From positions 1 to 41,705 of the forward strand of contig JABMRV010000120.1 in assembly GCA_013202285.1 (NCBI GenBank): a stretch of 41,705 bases of DNA, written 5' to 3'. Position numbers and translations under genes: made by a program. Source of the DNA: a bacterium. GTDB taxonomy: Bacteria > Electryoneota > AABM5-125-24 > Hatepunaeales > Hatepunaeaceae. The notes beneath the pieces are model-generated. The model was not told the DNA's origin. It worked only from the letters and a program-made list of their open reading frames with translations, and made no database searches. Positions 28,281 through 35,279 of the stretch are shown here, piece by piece. Numbering within the stretch: position 1 is the first letter of the stretch; each line of letters opens with the position of its first letter.

Positions 28281-28332
28281 TTGTCATTCTGCACTAAGCA
28301 AAGCGTTAGTCTTTCACGAAATCAAGAATCTT
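28281..28332. repeat. Degenerate TTGTCATT-type intergenic element
   Basis: This copy begins TTGTCATTCTGC, contains AAGCAAAGCG, and ends AAGAATCTT. A shorter relative occurs at 31645-31674 (TTGTCATTGAGAGC...GCGAAGCAATCTC). Elements of this general form are scattered in intergenic DNA of many bacterial genomes; the family assignment is from memory and tentative. Confidence 0.4.
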
Positions 28333-28356
28333 CCCGACGATGATCGAATTTAATCT

Positions 28357-28382
28357 GGCAAGGCGGACGCCCTCGTCCTCCA
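28357..28382. repeat. Short intergenic repeat, copy upstream of rpsK
   Basis: The 26-base sequence beginning GGCAAGGCGGACGCCCTC matches 20 of 26 bases of the sequence at 28802-28827. The two copies flank rpsK on both sides, in the same orientation. Confidence 0.4.
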
Positions 28383-28399
28383 AGTAAAGGAATACCACT

Positions 28400-28789
28400 T
28401 TGGTAAAAGGCGAAAAGAAAAAAGCGCGAAAAAAGGAAAAGGTCGATGCTACAGGTGTAGCTCACATCAAGGCTTCCTTTAACAATACGATAATTACTTT
28501 AACCGACGTTTACGGCAATGTAATAGCCTGGGCGTCCAGTGGCAGATCCGGTTTCAAAGGATCGCGGAAGAGTACGCCCTATGCTTCCTCGCAGGCGGCT
28601 GGCGAAGTAGCTAAAAGAGCCATGGATATGGGTTTGGAGAAGATTTCAGTCGAGGTCAAGGGACCCGGATCAGGACGGGAATCCGCGATTAGATCGCTTG
28701 CGGCTGCCGGGCTCGAGATCACATCTATCCGTGATGTAACGCCGTTACCGCATAATGGATGTCGCCCGAAGAAGAAACGTCGAATCTGA
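28400..28789 (+). CDS. rpsK: Ribosomal protein S11 (uS11)
   Basis: The 129-residue protein has [57 protein letters not shown] and the universal end [19 protein letters not shown]11 lies on the 30S platform near the mRNA exit. It starts with TTG; AAAGG at 28386-28390 serves as SD. The genes on both sides are separated by short repeat-bearing gaps (153 and 89 bases) unlike the tight spacing earlier in the cluster. Confidence 0.97.
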   Translation: MVKGEKKKARKKEKVDATGVAHIKASFNNTIITLTDVYGNVIAWASSGRSGFKGSRKSTPYASSQAAGEVAKRAMDMGLEKISVEVKGPGSGRESAIRSLAAAGLEITSIRDVTPLPHNGCRPKKKRRI

Positions 28790-28801
28790 GAATGTAGATT
28801 A

Positions 28802-28827
28802 GGCAAGGCTGGTGCCCTCTTCCGTCA
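28802..28827. repeat. Short intergenic repeat, copy downstream of rpsK
   Basis: The 26-base sequence beginning GGCAAGGCTGGTGCCCTC is related (20 of 26 bases) to 28357-28382. It starts 12 bases after the rpsK stop. Confidence 0.4.
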
Positions 28828-28878
28828 GTATGTGATTGTTATTACATTAACTTTGATTTATAATTAGATGAGGTATAG

Positions 28879-29508
28879 ATGGCCCGAGATACGGGACCTG
28901 TTTGTAAACAATGCCGACGTGAAAACGCAAAGCTTCACTTGAAAGGTGAACGGTGCTTCTCGCCGAAGTGTGCCTTTGAGCGCAAGGGTTATCCTCCCGG
29001 GCAGCACGGTTTGAATCGTCGCTTCAAACAGTCGAATTACGGAATCCAGTTGCGTGAGAAGCAGAAGATTCGGCGAATGTATGGGCTTTATGAGCGACAG
29101 TTCAGAAACACATACAAGAAGGCTTCAGCTGAAAAAGGTGTAACCGGTGAGAATATGCTGGTCAAACTTGAAAGTCGGTTTGAAGTGGTTATATACCGGC
29201 TTGGAATGGCCAGTTCACTGAGAGCGGCGCGTCAACTTGTCAGTCATGGTCACTTTGAAATTAACGGGCGTAAGGTGGATATTCCATCTTACATTCTTCG
29301 ACCGGGTGATGTTGTGCGCGTTAGAGAAAGCGCTCGCAAGCTTGAAATTATCCATGACGCGATGCGTCGTTTGCATCAGGATCGAATAGTACCATATCTA
29401 TCGCTGGATAAAGCCAGGATGGAAGGTACATATGTCTCGCGTCCGAAACGAGAAGAGATTCCCGTTACCGCTAATGAACAGCTCGTTGTTGAGCTGTATT
29501 CGCGTTAA
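28879..29508 (+). CDS. rpsD: Ribosomal protein S4 (uS4), zinc-binding form
   Basis: The 209-residue protein has the N-terminal zinc site C9, C12, C26 and C31 (VCKQCRRENAKLHLKGERCFSPKC) found in many but not all bacterial S4. It also has YGIQLREKQKIRRMYGLYERQFRN and the S4 RNA-binding domain (VIYRLGMASSLRAARQLVSHGHFEINGRKVDIPSY). S4 is a primary 16S binder and a fidelity factor, and in E. coli it represses the alpha operon. rpoA follows after 26 bases. Confidence 0.97.
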   Translation: MARDTGPVCKQCRRENAKLHLKGERCFSPKCAFERKGYPPGQHGLNRRFKQSNYGIQLREKQKIRRMYGLYERQFRNTYKKASAEKGVTGENMLVKLESRFEVVIYRLGMASSLRAARQLVSHGHFEINGRKVDIPSYILRPGDVVRVRESARKLEIIHDAMRRLHQDRIVPYLSLDKARMEGTYVSRPKREEIPVTANEQLVVELYSR

Positions 29509-29534
29509 GCGAATCAATCCAGAGGTTTACCTGT

Positions 29535-30542
29535 ATGAACGGTTCAAGTTTTCAGATGCCGGAATCAATCGAAGTAGATCACACAACCTACTCATTGAAT
29601 TACGGCAAGTTCATCATTCAACCGCTCGAAAGGGGCTTCGGCATTACTATCGGGAACACCATGCGCAGAGTGTTGCTCGCATCACTATCGGGAGCGGCGA
29701 TTACATCGATAAGAGTTGATGGTGCAATGCATGAGTTCACAACAATTCCCGGCATCAAAGAGGATATAACCGAAGTCATTCTGGCTCTTAAAGGAGTCCG
29801 GTTGAAGTTGTTGAATAATCAGCCTGTGAAGGCAAAGCTGAATCTCCAGGGTCCAATGGTCTTCACGGCTGGAGAGATACAGAAGGGCACGACTGAGGTG
29901 GAGATTCTCAATCCTGATCATGTTATTGCAAACCTGAATGAGAATGCCGACGTCAGGATGGAACTCATTATGAAGCGTGGTCGTGGGCTCATTCCATCTG
30001 AGGAAAACCGCGATCAGGATCTGCCAATCGGCACTATTCCTATGGATGCAATTTATACTCCGATAGAGAAGGTGAATTATTCCGTTGAGAATACTCGTGT
30101 CGGTCAGAGAACGGATTATGAGAAACTGATCCTCGAAGTATGGACGGATGGTTCCATTGCTCCCGATGACGCTCTGACTTATGCCGGCAAGATCGTTCGC
30201 GATCACTTACAACTGTTTATTAATTTTGAAGTCAAACCCAGCGAAGAGGATACCGGTATCGAAACCGATGAGGAGATTCTCAAGGTCAGAAGACTGTTAC
30301 GCAAGCCGGTGGACGAGCTGGAATTATCTGTCAGGTCTGCTAATTGCCTGAAGGAAGCCAAGATAAGAACAATCGCTGATCTGGTTTCCAAAGACGAATC
30401 GGAGATGTTGAAATTCAAGAACTTCGGTAGAAAATCGCTGAACGAATTGAACGAAATTCTACACGAACACGATCTCCATTTCGGATTTGACATTGACAAG
30501 TATCTCGGATTAGATATGCAGAAAAAGGTTGCTCAATCCTGA
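29535..30542 (+). CDS. rpoA: DNA-directed RNA polymerase subunit alpha
   Basis: The 335-residue protein has the N-terminal dimerisation domain (FIIQPLERGFGITIGNTMRRVLLASLSGAAITSIRVDGAMHEFTTIPGIKEDITEVILALKGV), a linker around residue 240, and the C-terminal domain (LELSVRSANCLKEAKIRTIADLVSKDESEMLKFKNFGRKSLNEL). That domain contacts UP elements and activators. Length and gene order (S4, alpha, L17) are typical. Confidence 0.98.
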   Translation: MNGSSFQMPESIEVDHTTYSLNYGKFIIQPLERGFGITIGNTMRRVLLASLSGAAITSIRVDGAMHEFTTIPGIKEDITEVILALKGVRLKLLNNQPVKAKLNLQGPMVFTAGEIQKGTTEVEILNPDHVIANLNENADVRMELIMKRGRGLIPSEENRDQDLPIGTIPMDAIYTPIEKVNYSVENTRVGQRTDYEKLILEVWTDGSIAPDDALTYAGKIVRDHLQLFINFEVKPSEEDTGIETDEEILKVRRLLRKPVDELELSVRSANCLKEAKIRTIADLVSKDESEMLKFKNFGRKSLNELNEILHEHDLHFGFDIDKYLGLDMQKKVAQS

Positions 30543-30658
30543 TATTTCTGTTTCTCCGAAGTAATTATAAATTTTGATTTATCACTGTTTAGCTGGTGAG
30601 TACCGACTTCAATCGGTGAATATGCTGTCTGGCAGTGTGAAGTGAATTTAGGAAGACA

Positions 30659-31459
30659 ATGAGACATCTTAACGATAAAGCACGTCTGAACCGTTCGAAG
30701 AGTCATCGCAAGGCTTTGTTGGGAAACCTGTCTGCAGCATTGTTTACGCACAAACGGATAATCACAACACTCGCCAAGGCGAAATATGCTCGCCGTTTTG
30801 CTGAGCGAATGATCACGTTTGCCAGGCGCGGGGATGTAGCAGCTCGAAGACATGTAGTAGGTTTTATACGCGATAAAGAAGCTGTAAAGCTTCTCTTTAC
30901 CGATCTCGGACCACATTTCAAACATCGTGATGGCGGTTATACGCGCATCATCAAGATAGGTCCGCGACTGGGAGATGCAGCGCCGATGGCGATCCTCGAA
31001 CTGGTGGGATTTGACGATGTAGGCGAGGTCGCGGCTCCGAAGAAGGAGAGCAAGTCACGGCTTAAAGCAGCTCAGAAGGCTGCCGTTGAAGAGAAACCGG
31101 AGAAAAAGGACAAAAAGAAACCTGTTGAACCGGAAGAAGCAGTCGCTGAAGTGCAGGAGACAGTGACAGAATCCGAAGATGTAACAACCGGTGCGGAGGC
31201 TGCGACTGAAGAAGCTCAGGAAACCGCTGTCAGTACTGAGGAGACAGGGGTGGAACAGGTTGTAGATAAAGAACCCGAAGAGGTTTCTGCCGAACCGTCG
31301 GTTGAAGAGCCTGTAAAGACCGATGAAGTGATTGAAAAAACTGATAATAAGATGGAAGAAACCGATGCAAGTTCGGATGATTCATCCGGTGAACCCGAGG
31401 AATCTGCATCCGACGAATCAGGGGAGATCAAAGACTCAAAGGATTCATCCAAAGAGTAG
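30659..31459 (+). CDS. rplQ: Ribosomal protein L17 (bL17) with a long acidic C-terminal tail
   Basis: Residues 1-121 are a complete L17 (MRHLNDKARLNRSKSHRKALLGNLSAALFTHKRIITTLAKAKYARRFAERMIT, KHRDGGYTRIIKIGPRLGDAAPMAILEL). The remaining 145 residues are low-complexity: first lysine-rich (KPEKKDKKKP), then dominated by Glu, Asp, Ser, Thr and Val, with no Phe, Trp, Tyr, His or Cys. L17 lies near the tunnel exit on the solvent side. Longer L17 forms with tails are known in other bacterial groups, but this one is among the more acidic. It ends the cluster, ahead of a terminator. Confidence 0.95.
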   Translation: MRHLNDKARLNRSKSHRKALLGNLSAALFTHKRIITTLAKAKYARRFAERMITFARRGDVAARRHVVGFIRDKEAVKLLFTDLGPHFKHRDGGYTRIIKIGPRLGDAAPMAILELVGFDDVGEVAAPKKESKSRLKAAQKAAVEEKPEKKDKKKPVEPEEAVAEVQETVTESEDVTTGAEAATEEAQETAVSTEETGVEQVVDKEPEEVSAEPSVEEPVKTDEVIEKTDNKMEETDASSDDSSGEPEESASDESGEIKDSKDSSKE

Positions 31460-31610
31460 GATTTACGACCGAGCGGATTATGTACAGAGCTGATTCTGCT
31501 GAGGTTTCTGTTAGATTCTTAACGATGACCGGTTATCCGGTGACCAGCCAAATTCAGATTAATGATTGTTTTAACATTTTCATAGTATATCAGTAGTTTT
31601 CGGATTTTAT

Positions 31611-31640
31611 AGAAGGCAACTCCATGCGGGTTGCCTTTTC
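31611..31640 (+). terminator. Intrinsic terminator after rplQ
   Basis: AAGGCAAC (31613-31620) pairs with GTTGCCTT (31630-31637), extended by a G-T and an A-T pair, around a 9-base loop, and is followed by TTTTC. It closes the ribosomal cluster; the genes beyond are metabolic. Confidence 0.8.
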
Positions 31641-31644
31641 ATTA

Positions 31645-31674
31645 TTGTCATTGAGAGCTTAGCGAAGCAATCTC
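31645..31674. repeat. Degenerate TTGTCATT-type intergenic element
   Basis: TTGTCATTGAGAGC followed by TTAGCGAAGCAATCTC. The inverted GAGA...TCTC ends suggest a small palindromic element. It sits between the terminator and the hutU start and resembles the copy at 28281-28332. Confidence 0.45.
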
Positions 31675-31693
31675 ATTTAATCAGGTGAATTAA

Positions 31694-33352
31694 ATGATGG
31701 ACATAAGGAACTGGACTATCCCCAGAGGAACCGAGAAGCGCTGCCGTGGCTGGATTCAGGAAGCGGCGCTCAGGATGTTGCTGCATAATCTCGATCCGGA
31801 GGTGGCGGAAAACCGGGATGAACTCATCGTTTACGGAGGAACGGGCAGAGCAGCGCGAAGTTGGGAAGCGGCGGGAGCCATTGCTGAGAGCCTGATAAAC
31901 CTTGCCGATGATGAAACTCTGCTTGTTCAGTCTGGGAAACCGGTCGGTATTGTCCAGACTCATTCTGATGCTCCGAGGGTAATAATCGCTAATTCAAACC
32001 TTGTACCGAACTGGGCAAACTGGGATTACTTCCGTGAACTCGAGAAGCAAGGACTGATAATGTTCGGTCAGATGACGGCGGGATCATGGATATATATCGG
32101 TACGCAGGGGATACTACAGGGCACATATGAAACCCTTGCTGAGCTGGCTCGTCGGCATTTTAACGGCAGCTTGAAGGGCACTCTGACCGTCACGGCTGGA
32201 CTGGGCGGCATGGGAGGCGCTCAACCGTTGTCGATCACCATGAATGAAGGTGTTGCCCTGATCGCTGAAGTGGATCCCGTGAGAATCGAACGTCGTGTTG
32301 CCACGAAATATCTTGATCGCTGGACTGAGGACATCGATACTGCGATAGGATGGTGCCTGGAAGCAAAGGAGAAGAATCAGGCTATGTCAGTGGGAGTACT
32401 GGCTAATGCTGTTGATCTCCTCGACCGTTTAATCGAAAGGGAAATCACTCCCGATGTACTCACCGATCAGACCTCAGCTCATGACGAACTCAACGGCTAT
32501 GTCCCCGTCGGTTTGACCTTCAACGAAGCTCTCGAATTGCGAGAGAAGGATTCACAGGGGTATATCAAGCGGTCATATAAAACTATGGTCAGGCATGTCG
32601 AGGATATGATAGTGCTTCTTGATCGTGGTTCGATTACTTTTGACTATGGCAACAACCTGCGTGCGCAGGCGGAGAAAGGCGGCGCTAAGCGTGCTTTTGA
32701 TTTCCCCGGGTTCGTTCCCGAGTACATCAGACCTCTGTTCTGTAAGGGTAAGGGTCCTTTCAGATGGGTGGCGCTGTCGGGTGATCCGGAAGATATACAT
32801 AAAACCGATCGGAAAGTGCTTGAGTTGTTTCCCGAAGACGAGCAGTTGGGACGCTGGATTAGGCTGGCAGGTGAGAAGGTAGCCTTCCAGGGGTTGCCCG
32901 CGAGGATATGCTGGCTGGGTCTTGGGGAACGACATAAGCTGGGTCTTGCCTTCAATGAGATGGTTGCTTCGGGAGAGGTTTCAGCTCCGATTGTCATCGG
33001 ACGAGATCACCTGGACTGCGGTTCAGTTGCCTCGCCGTACCGCGAAACGGAGGGGATGAAGGATGGCAGCGACGCCATCGCCGATTGGCCCATCCTCAAC
33101 GCTCTTGTTAATGCTGTTTCCGGCGCAAGCTGGGTGTCATACCATCACGGCGGCGGCGTGGGTATCGGTTATTCACTCCATGCAGGTTTGGTCATCGTTT
33201 GCGACGGCACACATCAGGCGGCTGTAAGGTTGAAGCGCGTACTGTGGAATGATCCGGCTACCGGCGTTATCCGGCATGTCGATGCCGGCTACGATGAAGC
33301 TATTGACACAGCGAAAAGGCTTGGTGTTAAAATACCGATGTTAAAGAAATGA
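31694..33352 (+). CDS. hutU: Urocanate hydratase (urocanase)
   Basis: The 552-residue cytosolic enzyme adds water to urocanate to form imidazolone propionate, the second step of histidine breakdown. It has the NAD-binding stretch [20 protein letters not shown] and the family signature [10 protein letters not shown], whose C406 is the active-site cysteine equivalent to P. putida Cys410. Further blocks are [30 protein letters not shown] and the C-terminal DAGYDEAI. Length is normal. No other hut genes (hutH, hutI, hutG) are in the window. The next gene starts 4 bases after the stop. Confidence 0.97.
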   Translation: MMDIRNWTIPRGTEKRCRGWIQEAALRMLLHNLDPEVAENRDELIVYGGTGRAARSWEAAGAIAESLINLADDETLLVQSGKPVGIVQTHSDAPRVIIANSNLVPNWANWDYFRELEKQGLIMFGQMTAGSWIYIGTQGILQGTYETLAELARRHFNGSLKGTLTVTAGLGGMGGAQPLSITMNEGVALIAEVDPVRIERRVATKYLDRWTEDIDTAIGWCLEAKEKNQAMSVGVLANAVDLLDRLIEREITPDVLTDQTSAHDELNGYVPVGLTFNEALELREKDSQGYIKRSYKTMVRHVEDMIVLLDRGSITFDYGNNLRAQAEKGGAKRAFDFPGFVPEYIRPLFCKGKGPFRWVALSGDPEDIHKTDRKVLELFPEDEQLGRWIRLAGEKVAFQGLPARICWLGLGERHKLGLAFNEMVASGEVSAPIVIGRDHLDCGSVASPYRETEGMKDGSDAIADWPILNALVNAVSGASWVSYHHGGGVGIGYSLHAGLVIVCDGTHQAAVRLKRVLWNDPATGVIRHVDAGYDEAIDTAKRLGVKIPMLKK

Positions 33353-33356
33353 GACA

Positions 33357-33776
33357 ATGAAAATCCATAACGAAACAATCGAACTGCAGACCGGAGGCTT
33401 CCCAGATATTATCGATCTCAGCCATCAGATCGATGAGGTTCTGACCGGATCCGGGATTAGAAACGGTGTTATGACCATATTTGTGCCCGGTTCGACAGCG
33501 GGTGTGACGACAATCGAGTATGAACCAGGTCTGCTCAAGGATCTTCCCGCACTGTGCGAGAAGTTAGCTCCGCGTGGTGTAACTTACCAGCATGATGAAA
33601 CCTGGCATGATGGTAACGGTTATGCGCACCTTCTTGCCGCTCTCTTCAAACCGTCTCTGCAGGTTCCTGTAATCGATGGAAGTTTGACGCTTGGCACATG
33701 GCAGCAGGTTGTGCTCACTGATTTTGATAATCGTTCACGCCGTAGAAAACTGATTATTCAGATCATGGGAGAATAG
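33357..33776 (+). CDS. yjbQ: YjbQ/UPF0047 family protein
   Basis: The 139-residue protein matches the YjbQ (UPF0047) fold: VPGSTAGVTTIEYEPGLLKDL, YQHDETWHDGNGYAHLLAALF, then LTLGTWQQVVLTDFDNRSRRRKLIIQI. Some members replace thiamine phosphate synthase genetically (E. coli YjbQ, weak activity), but the physiological role is not settled. The histidine found in many members before the S/T-A-G motif is proline here. It lies four bases after hutU and five before an rRNA methyltransferase gene, probably in one operon, with no obvious pathway link. Confidence 0.88.
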   Translation: MKIHNETIELQTGGFPDIIDLSHQIDEVLTGSGIRNGVMTIFVPGSTAGVTTIEYEPGLLKDLPALCEKLAPRGVTYQHDETWHDGNGYAHLLAALFKPSLQVPVIDGSLTLGTWQQVVLTDFDNRSRRRKLIIQIMGE

Positions 33777-33781
33777 AAACG

Positions 33782-34636
33782 ATGCCGCCACAGGATCGCA
33801 TATCTTCAAAGTCGAGACCGATATCGGTCAGCGGAGATATAACTCCGGTAAAAACCCTGACTAAGTTCGACAGGAAACTGGTCAAATGGGGAAAACGGGT
33901 CGGCAGACGAGAAGGTGAAGAAGGTATCCTGCTCGAAGGGATAAAGCTGATCGAGGAGGCTTTAACCGCCGGTCACCCGCTTATCAGAGCCTGGTACACC
34001 ATGGCATTGCATGAGGCATACTCTGGGTTGATTTCAAGGTTGGTTGCCGTAGATTGTGAGGTAAAACCGGTCTCTCAGCGGATTATGAAGTCGATATCCG
34101 ATCTTGAGACTCCACCGGGTATAGTCGCAGTTGCTTCACAACCCGGTTTTATTCATCGAAAGCCGGGTGATCCGTTTTCACTGATTATCGCCATATCGAG
34201 GATACAGGATCCGGGAAATCTGGGCGGTATTGTTCGAACGGCTGATTATTTCGGAGCGGATGAAGTATGGCTTGGACCGGGCTCTGTCGATCCATATTCT
34301 TCCAAAGTGATAAGAGGAACGATGGGAGCAACGTTCCGCATGCCGGTACTGAAACATAGCGATCTGATAGAGCGGATAAAGATTTTCAGGAAGGCTGGAG
34401 CCAGAGTCTGGGCAGCGGTGGTTCATGACGATAAAGCCACGTCGCGGATATCTTCATCCGGTGCGCGCATTCTTTTAATGGGCGGCGAGAGCGGCGGGCT
34501 TGGTGGAGATTATCTGGAAATGGCTGACAAGTCTGTTTCCATTCCGGGCGCTCACCGTTCGGAATCCCTCAACCTCGCTGTCGCTGCGGGGATTCTCATC
34601 TACGGCGCGACATCGGGCAGGTTTAAAAAGGAGTAA
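33782..34636 (+). CDS. SpoU/TrmH-family RNA 2'-O-ribose methyltransferase
   Basis: The 284-residue protein has an N-terminal substrate-binding region (EEGILLEGIKLIEEAL) and a SPOUT methyltransferase domain with all three motifs: motif 1 IQDPGNLGGIVRTADYFGAD (N146, R152), motif 2 LLMGGESGGLGG (E236), and motif 3 SIPGAHRSESLNLAVAAGILIY (S262, N264). These form the trefoil knot that binds S-adenosylmethionine. RlmB- or TsnR-like 23S rRNA methylation is likely; the exact target cannot be named. It is five bases after yjbQ and six before the next gene. Confidence 0.9.
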   Translation: MPPQDRISSKSRPISVSGDITPVKTLTKFDRKLVKWGKRVGRREGEEGILLEGIKLIEEALTAGHPLIRAWYTMALHEAYSGLISRLVAVDCEVKPVSQRIMKSISDLETPPGIVAVASQPGFIHRKPGDPFSLIIAISRIQDPGNLGGIVRTADYFGADEVWLGPGSVDPYSSKVIRGTMGATFRMPVLKHSDLIERIKIFRKAGARVWAAVVHDDKATSRISSSGARILLMGGESGGLGGDYLEMADKSVSIPGAHRSESLNLAVAAGILIYGATSGRFKKE

Positions 34637-34642
34637 TTTAAC

Positions 34643-35191
34643 GTGAAAGTACCTGTAAGAAAATCTTTAATACTCCTGATCGCACTGATCTGCGGATGCA
34701 CACTATCACCCGAAGAGGCAATGCAGAAAGGCTTGGATCTTTATAATGACGGAAAGATAACCAAGTCATATCAATACCTGATGAAAGCTCACGCCGGTGG
34801 TATTCAAGATCCTGAGCTATTTCTCCGTACCGCCTACTGCATGGTGGCAATTGAAGATGATCCTTCAGCGGCGATTAAGATATTATCCCTGAGCGTTCAA
34901 CTTTTTCCGGAATATGCTCCCACCTACGATCTGCTTGGAGTTATAGCGCAGCAGTTCGGTCCTGTACAGGAGGGTAAAAACCTTCAACAGGCGATTTACT
35001 ATGCGCGCAAAGCGGTAGAACTCGAACCGGATGAGTGGAAATTCAAGGATAACCTCGGTGGATACTATTACCTGATTGGCAAACCGGATTCGGCTTTGTT
35101 CTGGTTCAAAGCTGCAAGTGAGCTTAACCCGACTGATGAGGATATCCTCCGGCGTATTCGGCAGGTTGAGGTGAGTTTAGAGCGTGAATAA
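34643..35191 (+). CDS. TPR-containing lipoprotein
   Basis: The 182-residue protein has a short lipoprotein signal (KSLILLIALICGC) with lipobox LICGC and acylated C19. The rest consists of helical TPR-like units, for example QKGLDLYNDGKITKSYQYLMKAH, APTYDLLGVIAQQFG and AIYYARKAVELEPDEWKFKDNLGGYYYLIG, KPDSALFWFKAASELNPTDEDI. Such proteins scaffold complexes at the envelope. The start is GTG with AAGGAG at 34628-34633. Specific function unknown. Confidence 0.8.
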   Translation: MKVPVRKSLILLIALICGCTLSPEEAMQKGLDLYNDGKITKSYQYLMKAHAGGIQDPELFLRTAYCMVAIEDDPSAAIKILSLSVQLFPEYAPTYDLLGVIAQQFGPVQEGKNLQQAIYYARKAVELEPDEWKFKDNLGGYYYLIGKPDSALFWFKAASELNPTDEDILRRIRQVEVSLERE

Positions 35192-35279
35192 TTGATATAC
35201 AGTCAAGAAATTGTTAACTTGAGCGGATATCTGATTGAAAAAAAGCCATCAATAATAAATTAGGAGGCAGGGAGTTATA

